A stretch of DNA of 64,000 nt from a virus: positions 62,001 to 126,000 of the IMG/VR virus record IMGVR_UViG_3300046787_000675; one strand, written 5' to 3'. Numbering within the stretch: position 1 is the first letter of the stretch; each line of letters starts with the position of its first letter. Positions 43,207-51,299 of this stretch are shown in pieces. The notes under the pieces were generated by a model. The model did not search any database and was not told the origin of the DNA. It saw only the letters and a program-made list of their open reading frames with translations. A program made the position numbers and the translations under genes.

Positions 43207-44883
43207 TCAAAAATAACTGGTTCCTAATGGATCCCAGAGAACTTCAACACCAATAGTTACAGGTGTACATCCTGATGGTCCTGGTGAAGGATCCCCTAAA
43301 CTTATAGTACCACTATAAGAATCCCCTTCTCCGAATGGGAGGGATATAGCAGGAGAGGCGTAGGCTTGTTGTGTAAATTCTAGACCTAAAGCTGGATTGT
43401 TATAAATAAGGACGGTAAATGGAAATTGATATCCGGGATCCGGTGATATATCTCCGCCTCCAAAACCGCATGGGTTTGAATCCGTAGCGGTTATATTCCA
43501 TACCGCCCCGCCGTAAGATTCTCCTGAGTATGATTGTCGTCTGTGCCCATTAGCTATGTAATCAACACCGTTATATGTAACTTTAATATTCCATCTAGGG
43601 AATGGGTTTGTATCTGTGTCACAATCTGTACAGTTCAGATATCCTATCATAGTTTCTACCTGTTCTGGTGTTAATACAGGGTCACTTGTATATGTAAAAC
43701 CACCAAATTCATAACATACTCCATCATATTTCCATGCACCTACAGATCCCCAATCCTCATCATAAGAATCTAGGGTAGCATCTAAAGCTACGTATAGAGG
43801 TGTACCACCACCACAAGGGACAAAGTATTGTACTTCTGGAGGACATCCTTCTGAATAACAACTCCCAGACCCACTCATATCAATAGGTGTCCACGTTACC
43901 GCATCAGGAGTACCTCCATAAGTATAGACGCCTGTAGAAGTATAGCATTGCCCATCTATCATAATAATAAAGTATTCACCATTATATATTCGATAACAGT
44001 CTATACCTAGATCTGTAGAGAGTATATTGACAGTGGTAAGATAATCAGAGCAACTAGAAAATTGTATAGTACAAGCACAACTACAATCATCTATTGTATA
44101 AGGATCCGTAGTATCCACAGCCGTCATACTGTAATCGACGAATTCAAAACAAGTTCCGTAATATGTTATAGTAGCTGCTGGTGACGGTACTATAGGTACG
44201 AATATAGAGTAGATGTGATCACAATCAATGTACTCTAATGAATTACCTGCAGGAGTACTAGAAGAACTACTAGCGCAGCACTCTTCATAGTTGTAATATA
44301 TTTCAGAAGACGAGGAACTATCAGCGCAGCACTCTTCATAGTTGTAATATATTTCAGAAGACGAGGAACTATCTTGAGAAGATAATGATTGAGAACTGCA
44401 TTCAGAATAAACATAAATAGGTGTAGATGAGCTTGATGAACTATGCGAACTGTCTGAACTAGTAACGGATGAGCCATCTCCGCTACATTCAGAATAAACA
44501 TAAATAAGCTCTGATGATGAATAAGATGATGACTCTGAAGGCTGACTAGAAGGTGTATTACTGCTACCGCTACATTCAGAATAAACATATATCGGTTCTG
44601 AAGATGAAGAGGATGGGACAGTAGAAGACTGGCTAGACGGAGTACTGCTTCCTTCACTACATTCAGAATAAATATAGATAAGCTCAGACGACCCTGATCC
44701 AGAACTATCTTGGCTTGAGCTATATTGACTTGAACTATCCGAACTAGGATTATTGGATGTATCTGAGCTACTAGAGGCACATATTAATATTCCCGAACCA
44801 TCACATCTTAATTGACAACTGCCATCCTCGACAAGGATAGCAACATTCTCTATTGTTTTTCCTCCCGCACCTATAAATGCCAT
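43207..44883 (-). CDS. Ser/Cys-repeat virion protein (558 aa)
   Basis: The first 30 residues are a small domain. Residues about 35-215 are extremely Ser-rich and built of repeated units carrying IYVYSECS or EIYYNYEECC. The unit is 29 residues long in four copies, then 17 residues in two. The remaining 340 residues contain several cysteine-rich modules (CYEF, DDCSCAC, CGGGTPLYVALD, CTDCD) like those of neighbouring genes. The repeats may form a flexible, disulfide-linked stalk. A strong AAAGGAGAG precedes the ATG. Likely an exposed tail or fibre protein. Confidence 0.65.
   Translation of the reverse strand: MAFIGAGGKTIENVAILVEDGSCQLRCDGSGILICASSSSDTSNNPSSDSSSQYSSSQDSSGSGSSELIYIYSECSEGSSTPSSQSSTVPSSSSSEPIYVYSECSGSSNTPSSQPSESSSYSSSELIYVYSECSGDGSSVTSSDSSHSSSSSSTPIYVYSECSSQSLSSQDSSSSSEIYYNYEECCADSSSSSEIYYNYEECCASSSSSTPAGNSLEYIDCDHIYSIFVPIVPSPAATITYYGTCFEFVDYSMTAVDTTDPYTIDDCSCACTIQFSSCSDYLTTVNILSTDLGIDCYRIYNGEYFIIMIDGQCYTSTGVYTYGGTPDAVTWTPIDMSGSGSCYSEGCPPEVQYFVPCGGGTPLYVALDATLDSYDEDWGSVGAWKYDGVCYEFGGFTYTSDPVLTPEQVETMIGYLNCTDCDTDTNPFPRWNIKVTYNGVDYIANGHRRQSYSGESYGGAVWNITATDSNPCGFGGGDISPDPGYQFPFTVLIYNNPALGLEFTQQAYASPAISLPFGEGDSYSGTISLGDPSPGPSGCTPVTIGVEVLWDPLGTSYF
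44272..44373 (-). repeat. Two identical 51-base tandem repeats
   Basis: Two direct copies, 44272-44322 and 44323-44373, appear identical and encode a 17-residue unit containing EIYYNYEECC. They lie at the 3' end of the Ser/Cys-rich stretch of the 43207-44883 gene and adjoin the 87-base repeats. Confidence 0.8.
44399..44746 (-). repeat. 87-base periodic Ser/Cys coding repeats, four copies
   Basis: The plus-strand core CATTCAGAATAAA begins at 44399, 44486, 44573 and 44660, exactly 87 bases (29 codons) apart. Each unit encodes an IYVYSECS-type core followed by about 20 mostly Ser, Thr, Gln and Pro residues. The cores are conserved, while the Ser-rich spacers vary. The repeats are prone to recombination and copy-number change. 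Confidence 0.8.
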
Positions 44884-44894
44884 AACACTCTCCT

Positions 44895-46178
44895 TTAGCA
44901 GCAGTATTTAACTTTTGCGTCATAAGTGTTATTAGGAAGCTCTAATACATAACATACATGAATAGGGGAATCACATGCCGCTAAAGCCAAGGCTAATTCA
45001 GCAGTTAAGAAGGCATTGTTTATTGCGTCCTCAAAAGTAGGACCATTTTCTGTTACTTCCGTACTTGTTCCTCCAGGAGGGCATATATCCACATCAGGAG
45101 GACATATATTATTACAAGGTGCAAGTCCTAGAACAGCAGCTGCGTCATCACACGTATTTCCTTTACCGTCTGGAGCTACAGGTGCGGCAAAACCGTCAAC
45201 TAAAACAACATTACCTTGGTAATCGGTATTAATAACCAATACCTCCGGATCATCCGGCGGAACCTCATAATTATTACCTGCAAATGGACCTGGACGAGGA
45301 GGTAAGACATCCCATTGAATATCCGATAATTTACCGTCGTGTATAACTAGATTCGCCCAGTAAACTTTTAGTGTTCCTGCCTCGGTACATCCTATATCCA
45401 CAACTACCGGGATAAGACCTAAAGGTTCTTTCTTGGCTCCGGCTGTGTCTGGTGCCGCGTCATGCGTATCTATTCGTGGCCATAAAGGAAACTCCAGATA
45501 ACGCATCGTATATTTACCTGGTTCATTAGGATCCGGAAGACAACACCATCTAGGGTATCCGGATTGGCGTTGGAAGCTCTCATCCCTATCTACTTGTCTA
45601 AGGGTGTAATCTTTTTCTGGCCTTTCTCTCCGTTGTAAGTGTAACTCGCCATTTACCACCTCCGCTATAATACTGTTCTCTTTACCATCCGGACAACAGG
45701 TATTAGGCAAAGGAGGACCGTCTGGATTTTTTTCTCGGACACTAAAAGGTAATGGTGTAACTGTTGTGGGTATATAAAACCATGGAAGAGGATCGATTGT
45801 CGGGAATCGCGGTCTACCGGTAATTAACCGAATCATGTCTATGCCGTCCCCTTGACAGAAACACTGATCGGCATATATAAGGATGGCTTCTTTTTCCGGT
45901 GTACTTAATTTGTTCCACAGGTTAGGGTAATCCGGATCATATGACACACCGTCCAACACAGAATAATTATCATTAAAAGGAATAGTATCGATGTCGGACT
46001 GTTCTCCGAAATGATAAGGGAAACTGGCAAGATGTTCTGAACTTGGCGGGTAAACATAACATGTAGGTTTCTCAAACGGTGTTAAGATAAAACTATCGTA
46101 ACATTCGTTCGTGTTCCCTACATCTCTGTATACGGCACCGTTGCCTATGTTAAAAGGTGACCCATATAATCTGCGCAC
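44895..46178 (-). CDS. Cysteine-rich hypothetical virion protein (427 aa)
   Basis: The start is a GTG at 46178 with AAAAGG upstream. The protein is rich in Pro, Asp and Cys, with pairs such as TCCPDG, RWCCLPD, NNICPPDVDICPPGG and a C-terminal KYCC. No repeat or catalytic motif is seen. The neighbourhood implies a fibre or structural role. It is not clearly homologous to its neighbours by eye. Confidence 0.6.
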   Translation of the reverse strand: MRRLYGSPFNIGNGAVYRDVGNTNECYDSFILTPFEKPTCYVYPPSSEHLASFPYHFGEQSDIDTIPFNDNYSVLDGVSYDPDYPNLWNKLSTPEKEAILIYADQCFCQGDGIDMIRLITGRPRFPTIDPLPWFYIPTTVTPLPFSVREKNPDGPPLPNTCCPDGKENSIIAEVVNGELHLQRRERPEKDYTLRQVDRDESFQRQSGYPRWCCLPDPNEPGKYTMRYLEFPLWPRIDTHDAAPDTAGAKKEPLGLIPVVVDIGCTEAGTLKVYWANLVIHDGKLSDIQWDVLPPRPGPFAGNNYEVPPDDPEVLVINTDYQGNVVLVDGFAAPVAPDGKGNTCDDAAAVLGLAPCNNICPPDVDICPPGGTSTEVTENGPTFEDAINNAFLTAELALALAACDSPIHVCYVLELPNNTYDAKVKYCC

Positions 46179-46181
46179 GAG

Positions 46182-46970
46182 TTACTGCCTTTTTCTTATC
46201 TTTATGCTGCCTGGTTCTTTATCAATATATAACGCTGATGAAACTTCTAAAGGAATGTCACCGTTTACCGGTAACAGACCGTTTATAACATATACTCCGT
46301 CGGGTAGAGAATTAATAGTTGGTTCTTCACACATTTCAGGATTTGTATTACCTAAATTAGGCATTTTACCTTTACCTATTCCTTGAGATGCTGTGAATGT
46401 TAAATTGTTATCTTCATAAGAAACAACACAGTTATATCCATCCTTAAACTTTATGACATCTGTAGGGAGATCTTGGATATTGAGAATATCGATTAGTGTG
46501 TCTGTATCTTCAACACTGTTACACCGTGTTATGTTTTGAAATACTATCGCCTCAATAAATTCTATATGCCATTGCACTCTTGCTGACTCTATTTCTAGGG
46601 GAGTATTAATAGGGAACAAAGAAGTAGATATAGGCGTTTTATAAGATAATACACCCGACACATAACCGCCTAAAGATCCGACAGTTATTATATCTCCTTT
46701 AATTGTTACATCCGGTAGAATAAATGTATAATCCCAGTAGTCTCCATTAATATAAATAGATCTAAAATTTAAAGTAACTTCGTTAGATGCTTCCGTCGCG
46801 GACATTAAATAAGTTATAGGATAATCAACCGGAGTTGTTGTATCGGTAGGTTCTCCCTGTATTACGATGTATATGTCTAATATACTTGCGGCAAATGTTT
46901 TTATGTCCCCCGATAAAATAGGGACAAAAGGATAATCTCCCTGGGATGAAAAATGTCTATTTAAACTCAT
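46182..46970 (-). CDS. Tail-fibre-like paralog A (262 aa)
   Basis: It belongs by eye to a set of fibre-cluster paralogs. The N-terminus (LNRHFSSQGDYPFVPILSGD) resembles the NQxF-x-FPL start of 48313 and 50347, and the C-terminal part has VYVINGLLPVNGDIPL, a version of the ING-x-x-P-x-x-x-G motif common in phage fibre proteins. The fold is probably beta-rich. It overlaps the next gene by 4 bases. Confidence 0.6.
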   Translation of the reverse strand: MSLNRHFSSQGDYPFVPILSGDIKTFAASILDIYIVIQGEPTDTTTPVDYPITYLMSATEASNEVTLNFRSIYINGDYWDYTFILPDVTIKGDIITVGSLGGYVSGVLSYKTPISTSLFPINTPLEIESARVQWHIEFIEAIVFQNITRCNSVEDTDTLIDILNIQDLPTDVIKFKDGYNCVVSYEDNNLTFTASQGIGKGKMPNLGNTNPEMCEEPTINSLPDGVYVINGLLPVNGDIPLEVSSALYIDKEPGSIKIRKRQ

Positions 46971-47680
46971 GAAGTTATATCCTTAGCTTGTTGGAATATT
47001 AAGGCTTTATTAGTCTTTATCCTTAGGTTTGCCTCAGGCGTAGCGTTCAACCATATATGTTTGCTTGTTACACCGTTTACACTTTTTATCTGTCCTTGTG
47101 AAGAATCAACAAGAGACGGGTCTTCACCTAATACATCCAGAGACAACACATTGTCATCCAGAGTCCATTGAACACCGTGCCGGGCTATAATATTAACTGC
47201 TCCCCATGCTGCTTGATTATCTGTGTGAATGTATCGTATAAAAGATGTACGATAGACTTTGCAGGTGTCTATATGTAAGGTAGCCTCGCCTGGAACAATA
47301 TTGAAATATCTCCCTTGTGCATTTGTTACTAATCTTCCGGCTCCTAAACTATCTAGGACCAATATACCTATATTTAGTCCTGCATCGTTATAGACATTTG
47401 CTTTTGTGTCTCCGGAAGCAAAAACGCACACGCCTGCGTTTTTGTTATCTGCATCTGTAAAAATTAATTTTATCTCGTTTTCTTCGCCGTATGTCCCGTC
47501 TATTACAGTTAAACTTATAGGTAAGGTAACCGGCGATTTAAAATAAAAATGTGCATCCAGGAAAACATCGTTACCGATGTATAACTCGTCCAGTTCTTCT
47601 CGGAAGAACGCGTCGAACGGATAAGGAACCGTTAATACAGTATCTCTAAAACTCTGGTTTCTAATTACGTAATTAGGCAT
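46967..47680 (-). CDS. Tail-fibre-like paralog B (237 aa)
   Basis: A second member of the fibre paralog set, with N-terminal NQSFRDTVLTVPYPFD and a C-terminal IKSVNGVTSKHIWLNA segment. It is beta-rich and lacks cysteine clusters. A strong AAAGGAG precedes the start. Probably a distal tail or baseplate-attached protein; the exact role is unknown. Confidence 0.6.
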   Translation of the reverse strand: MPNYVIRNQSFRDTVLTVPYPFDAFFREELDELYIGNDVFLDAHFYFKSPVTLPISLTVIDGTYGEENEIKLIFTDADNKNAGVCVFASGDTKANVYNDAGLNIGILVLDSLGAGRLVTNAQGRYFNIVPGEATLHIDTCKVYRTSFIRYIHTDNQAAWGAVNIIARHGVQWTLDDNVLSLDVLGEDPSLVDSSQGQIKSVNGVTSKHIWLNATPEANLRIKTNKALIFQQAKDITS

Positions 47681-47690
47681 AAAAACTCCT

Positions 47691-48302
47691 TTAGACTACA
47701 ACAGTCCAACCTCTACTTATTAAAATATCTATGTAGGCGTCACCTACAACACTTGGCGGAGCATTATTATCTATATTCAGTATGCCGCCTGTTTTGTTAT
47801 GGGATACAAGTGTAGAGAGAAGATTGTCAATACTCAACATATTGAGACTATTATTGTTAATGATTATTGTTGTTATATTTATAAAGTTTGACAAATCAAT
47901 AGTTGTTATTTCCATACCGGCAGCTACTATACCGGTAAAGTGCTCAAGGTTACCTTCGTCGACAACATTAATGTTATTAGGTGTGCTTACATATAAATGT
48001 GATGGGTTATTGGTTTCATCTACAGGTGAACTGTCATTCCATTCCCATTTTAATACATCTGTGTTATCTGTTCCGACTACAAAATTTATATCTGTAGCGT
48101 CTGAAGAGAATAGAAAAACAGAAGGGAGATCCCCACAATCAGAACTGCAACTAGAAGATATTCCCATGCAGTCTTCGCAGGACTCATGAGTACTATCTAT
48201 AATTGTGTGTGTTATAGGACCGGAAACTACTTCGGCAAGTTCGTAGCATTGACCTTCATGTTTAATAAATCTTGCTCCGGTATAAGGGACGAATATATCC
48301 AT
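47691..48302 (-). CDS. Leucine-rich-repeat-like protein with cysteine module (203 aa)
   Basis: The N-terminal 60 residues are a cysteine module (GQCYEL, CEDC, SSCSSDCGD). Residues about 110-165 show spaced Leu/Ile/Asn positions (ITTIDLSNFINITTIIINNNSLNMLSID) typical of a short leucine-rich repeat solenoid, ending with GGILNIDNN. Such a domain in a phage particle could mediate binding. AAGGA precedes the ATG. LRR proteins are uncommon in tail clusters. The assignment is by pattern only. Confidence 0.55.
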   Translation of the reverse strand: MDIFVPYTGARFIKHEGQCYELAEVVSGPITHTIIDSTHESCEDCMGISSSCSSDCGDLPSVFLFSSDATDINFVVGTDNTDVLKWEWNDSSPVDETNNPSHLYVSTPNNINVVDEGNLEHFTGIVAAGMEITTIDLSNFINITTIIINNNSLNMLSIDNLLSTLVSHNKTGGILNIDNNAPPSVVGDAYIDILISRGWTVVV

Positions 48303-48312
48303 AAATTTTTCC

Positions 48313-49239
48313 TTACTCGCTACTGCTGCTAGAAGAGTTATCTATATGGGTATATAGGGTCCCTACTTCATTATTGTTCTCATTATAAATTACCTCTTTA
48401 TAGATATTTTGACAAGATGGCTCCTCTGGGGTCTCAGATGACTCCGATGATTCGGAAGGGGCACATGGATCGTCTTCATTAGGTTGAGCAGGGAAATAAA
48501 TATCTAGAGGTAACGATATATTGTCTCCTGCTCCTTCGTCTCCCCTATCGATATCTGTACTGTTTACAGGGGCGCATTCTTCCATACACCCTATAATATC
48601 AATATCTATGTTTCCGTTTTCGTCGGGCGGAGTATTTGCAATAGTGTATATAAGCGGGTCTTGATTTACTTTTACATCTCTATCAAGAAACGATACTAAA
48701 CTGAGTTCATCTAATTCATCGTCATTCCTATCTATAAAAATATTACTACCTTCAATAGTTATGTTTAACAATGAATTCGCGCTTAATAGTTTAAGTGCGT
48801 TATCCAATGAATAAGTCAAACCGTTTATTTCTATTGTATATGTTGTAGACATATTAGGTGCAGATATAACTACCTCATCTTCTAACGCGACACTTACCTG
48901 TCCACTATAATAACCTTGTCTTTCCAGTGCGCCCGGCCCGAACATAACATACCCGTGACCTAATACATCCATTTCCAGAGGATAGATTAAACCCGGCTGA
49001 GGATCCTCTACAAGAACATATGCTATCGGGATATTATTGGTTAAGTCTTCTAAAATGACAACAACAAATCCTATACCTACACGCAAGCATGTTAAAACAG
49101 GCTGTATAGATGGAGGGACTGTTAAAGATAACCCTGTTAATATATCGTTAGGGATATCTTCTGTATGGGTATCAATTAGAGGAAATTTAACGTCTGCATT
49201 ATTACTATATAAATTAGGATTTTCTGACATATTAGGCAC
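48313..49239 (-). CDS. Tail-fibre-like paralog C with Ser-rich end (308 aa)
   Basis: The N-terminus (NLYSNNADVKFPLIDT, LTGLSLTVP) and the internal IANTPPDENGNIDIDIIG motif place it with the fibre-like paralogs. It has a C-terminal Ser/Glu-rich region (SSESSE-TPEE, then a Ser run). The two Ser-rich parts resemble the linkers of the 43207-44883 protein. AGGAAG precedes the ATG, which overlaps the upstream gene by 8 bases. Confidence 0.6.
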   Translation of the reverse strand: MPNMSENPNLYSNNADVKFPLIDTHTEDIPNDILTGLSLTVPPSIQPVLTCLRVGIGFVVVILEDLTNNIPIAYVLVEDPQPGLIYPLEMDVLGHGYVMFGPGALERQGYYSGQVSVALEDEVVISAPNMSTTYTIEINGLTYSLDNALKLLSANSLLNITIEGSNIFIDRNDDELDELSLVSFLDRDVKVNQDPLIYTIANTPPDENGNIDIDIIGCMEECAPVNSTDIDRGDEGAGDNISLPLDIYFPAQPNEDDPCAPSESSESSETPEEPSCQNIYKEVIYNENNNEVGTLYTHIDNSSSSSSE

Positions 49240-50347
49240 TTCCTGAGCTACCGTCCGGCGGACGGAAATAAACTATGTTTGTTAGTGTTATATTACTTCC
49301 GATATGCGTTACACTAAATGTAGTTGTCACTTGAATTAATATCTGATCGGGAGAATCGTTAAACAAGGATGTATTAGTTATCATTAATACAACATCCCCG
49401 AATATCTCGTCCCCTGAAGCAAGAGATCCTGCATCTAAGTCAACCTCAACTGTGTTACCTGTAAAAGCCGGTCCTGAAAGTAATGGGGCATTAGTAGCGT
49501 TCTCTCTACTTACTACCCTTACTTCAGTGTTTCCAGGAGCAATACCGTTCCAGGTAAAATAACTCATTCCCGATTTACGAAGGAATGTGAATTTAACATT
49601 TATAGTTATTGGTCCAACGGACGACGGGGATATATTCCGATAATAAGCCGCGGCAGATATAGATTGACCAAATGATTGGGCACTGGCTTTTACACTTTGT
49701 TTATGAACAAGGTAGTTCCAATAATTTAAGGCAGTTAACGCCTGTACATATATACCGGAGAAGTTTTCTAACGGAGCACCGTCCGGAGCTACCGGAATAG
49801 TGTTTGTTATGGTGTCACCGGTTAGCTTCCATATGTATTGAATCATTTCGTCTATTCTATCTAAGTAAGTCTGGAAAGTCTCGTATGTAGGGCAGTCTAT
49901 ACAAGGGCCACATATATCTAATAGTGTTAAAAGATTTTCTCCTTGAATGTAATTACTGCAGCTGTCTGTTGTAAGAAACGAAACACCCAGTAAGTCTTCA
50001 GGCGGGGTCGATGCGATTTTAGTATAATACAATACTGCGTCTGTAAATGTCCAAGCATCTCCTTCCGGAGTAACATTAGTCTCGACGTCTAAATATGGAC
50101 CGGATATATTACCTCCCTCTATCATATTTTTTAAGGCAAGATATTTCTGTACATAGTATAGATTGCTTGTCTGTGCTGTATTCAGCGTTATAGATGCCAG
50201 TGCTATATCGGCATCTAACTCTATGCTTCCCTGACTATCTAGTCGTATAATTCTATTAGTGCAATCAATTAAGTCTCCATTTTTCTTTAGAATTTTTATC
50301 GTCGGGAGTAAGCGTACTGTGGAATCCGGATTAAAATCATCATACAT
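49232..50347 (-). CDS. Hypothetical virion protein (371 aa)
   Basis: The N-terminal 130 residues look like a beta domain. A CGPCIDCPTYETF segment (about 147-160) begins a helical stretch, and the C-terminal half is beta-rich. The CxxCxxC stretch could bind a metal or form disulfides. The start shares one base with the upstream stop. Probably a distal tail component; no family is recognised. Confidence 0.6.
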   Translation of the reverse strand: MYDDFNPDSTVRLLPTIKILKKNGDLIDCTNRIIRLDSQGSIELDADIALASITLNTAQTSNLYYVQKYLALKNMIEGGNISGPYLDVETNVTPEGDAWTFTDAVLYYTKIASTPPEDLLGVSFLTTDSCSNYIQGENLLTLLDICGPCIDCPTYETFQTYLDRIDEMIQYIWKLTGDTITNTIPVAPDGAPLENFSGIYVQALTALNYWNYLVHKQSVKASAQSFGQSISAAAYYRNISPSSVGPITINVKFTFLRKSGMSYFTWNGIAPGNTEVRVVSRENATNAPLLSGPAFTGNTVEVDLDAGSLASGDEIFGDVVLMITNTSLFNDSPDQILIQVTTTFSVTHIGSNITLTNIVYFRPPDGSSGSA

Positions 50348-51288
50348 TATAAAGTATTCCCCAAACTCAAAAGTTTATTCTGTACATCATTGATTATATC
50401 GCGTGTCGCGTCGTAGGCGCGTTGGAGCTGACTATATCTTAAATTAAGGGCAGTTATAGATTCTTTAATAGCCGCGATATTAGGATCCTCTGGACAACAG
50501 GGAGTAGCACACGGGTTCCCTATAGTTATACCAGCAGCCTGGTTGATTATTTCCGTACAGTCCGCCGCGAGAACTTCGAAGTTTCGAGTTAGATCAGGTA
50601 ACAGACCGTTAATGCTTCGAATAGGTACACCAAGTTCATTAGTTAAAGCATCTATAACATCCTGATCAGAATTGATAGTTGTGCTGTTGACATTAGGCGT
50701 GACATCGATTGTGATTATAGATTCGTCTCCGGAAGATTGTACATCTAGTGATACATTGGCTCCTTCCTTGAATATAATTGTACCGGATAGTAATCTATCG
50801 CCTATTGCAAGATACTGTACGTTAATTAATCCTCTAGCTATGCGTGTAGGACTTATGTAGGTGCTTGATGGATCAAACCTCCAGACACCTAATTTAGTAG
50901 AAGTCTCTGCGGCATTACCTATGATTATTTGACCGGTACAGATATATAAGGCAGCTAATGGTCCGGTTAATTGAACTCTGCTAGGAGTAAAGATATAAGC
51001 CTGTTGTAAAGACGTGTTAACTAATATGTTTTTAAATACACCTATCGGTTCCGGGGTAGACGGGTCGTCATAACCTATCGCGATGTCTATATGTGCTCGT
51101 CGCGCAATTATGTAATGAATATAAAACTTCTCTACATCTATTTGCGGTATATTAGGTACACACATGTACAAATCCGTTATAAGGGATGTAGGGAGCTTAA
51201 ACGATCCTGATATATCCTCTCCCGGAGATTCATCCTTAAGAGGAAATGACCGGTGCATGTTCTGGTCGCAAAATTCCTGGTAAATCAT
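50347..51288 (-). CDS. Tail-fibre-like paralog D with coiled-coil end (313 aa)
   Basis: The N-terminus (FCDQNMHRSFPLKDE, LPTSLITDLYM) and IRSINGLLPDLTRN motif (about 220-233) align with the other fibre-like paralogs. A CATPCCPED cluster follows, and the last 45 residues are a coiled coil (ITALNLRYSQLQRAYD), suggesting trimerisation. AAAGGAAGG precedes the start. Confidence 0.6.
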   Translation of the reverse strand: MIYQEFCDQNMHRSFPLKDESPGEDISGSFKLPTSLITDLYMCVPNIPQIDVEKFYIHYIIARRAHIDIAIGYDDPSTPEPIGVFKNILVNTSLQQAYIFTPSRVQLTGPLAALYICTGQIIIGNAAETSTKLGVWRFDPSSTYISPTRIARGLINVQYLAIGDRLLSGTIIFKEGANVSLDVQSSGDESIITIDVTPNVNSTTINSDQDVIDALTNELGVPIRSINGLLPDLTRNFEVLAADCTEIINQAAGITIGNPCATPCCPEDPNIAAIKESITALNLRYSQLQRAYDATRDIINDVQNKLLSLGNTL

Positions 51289-51299
51289 CTAACCTTCCT

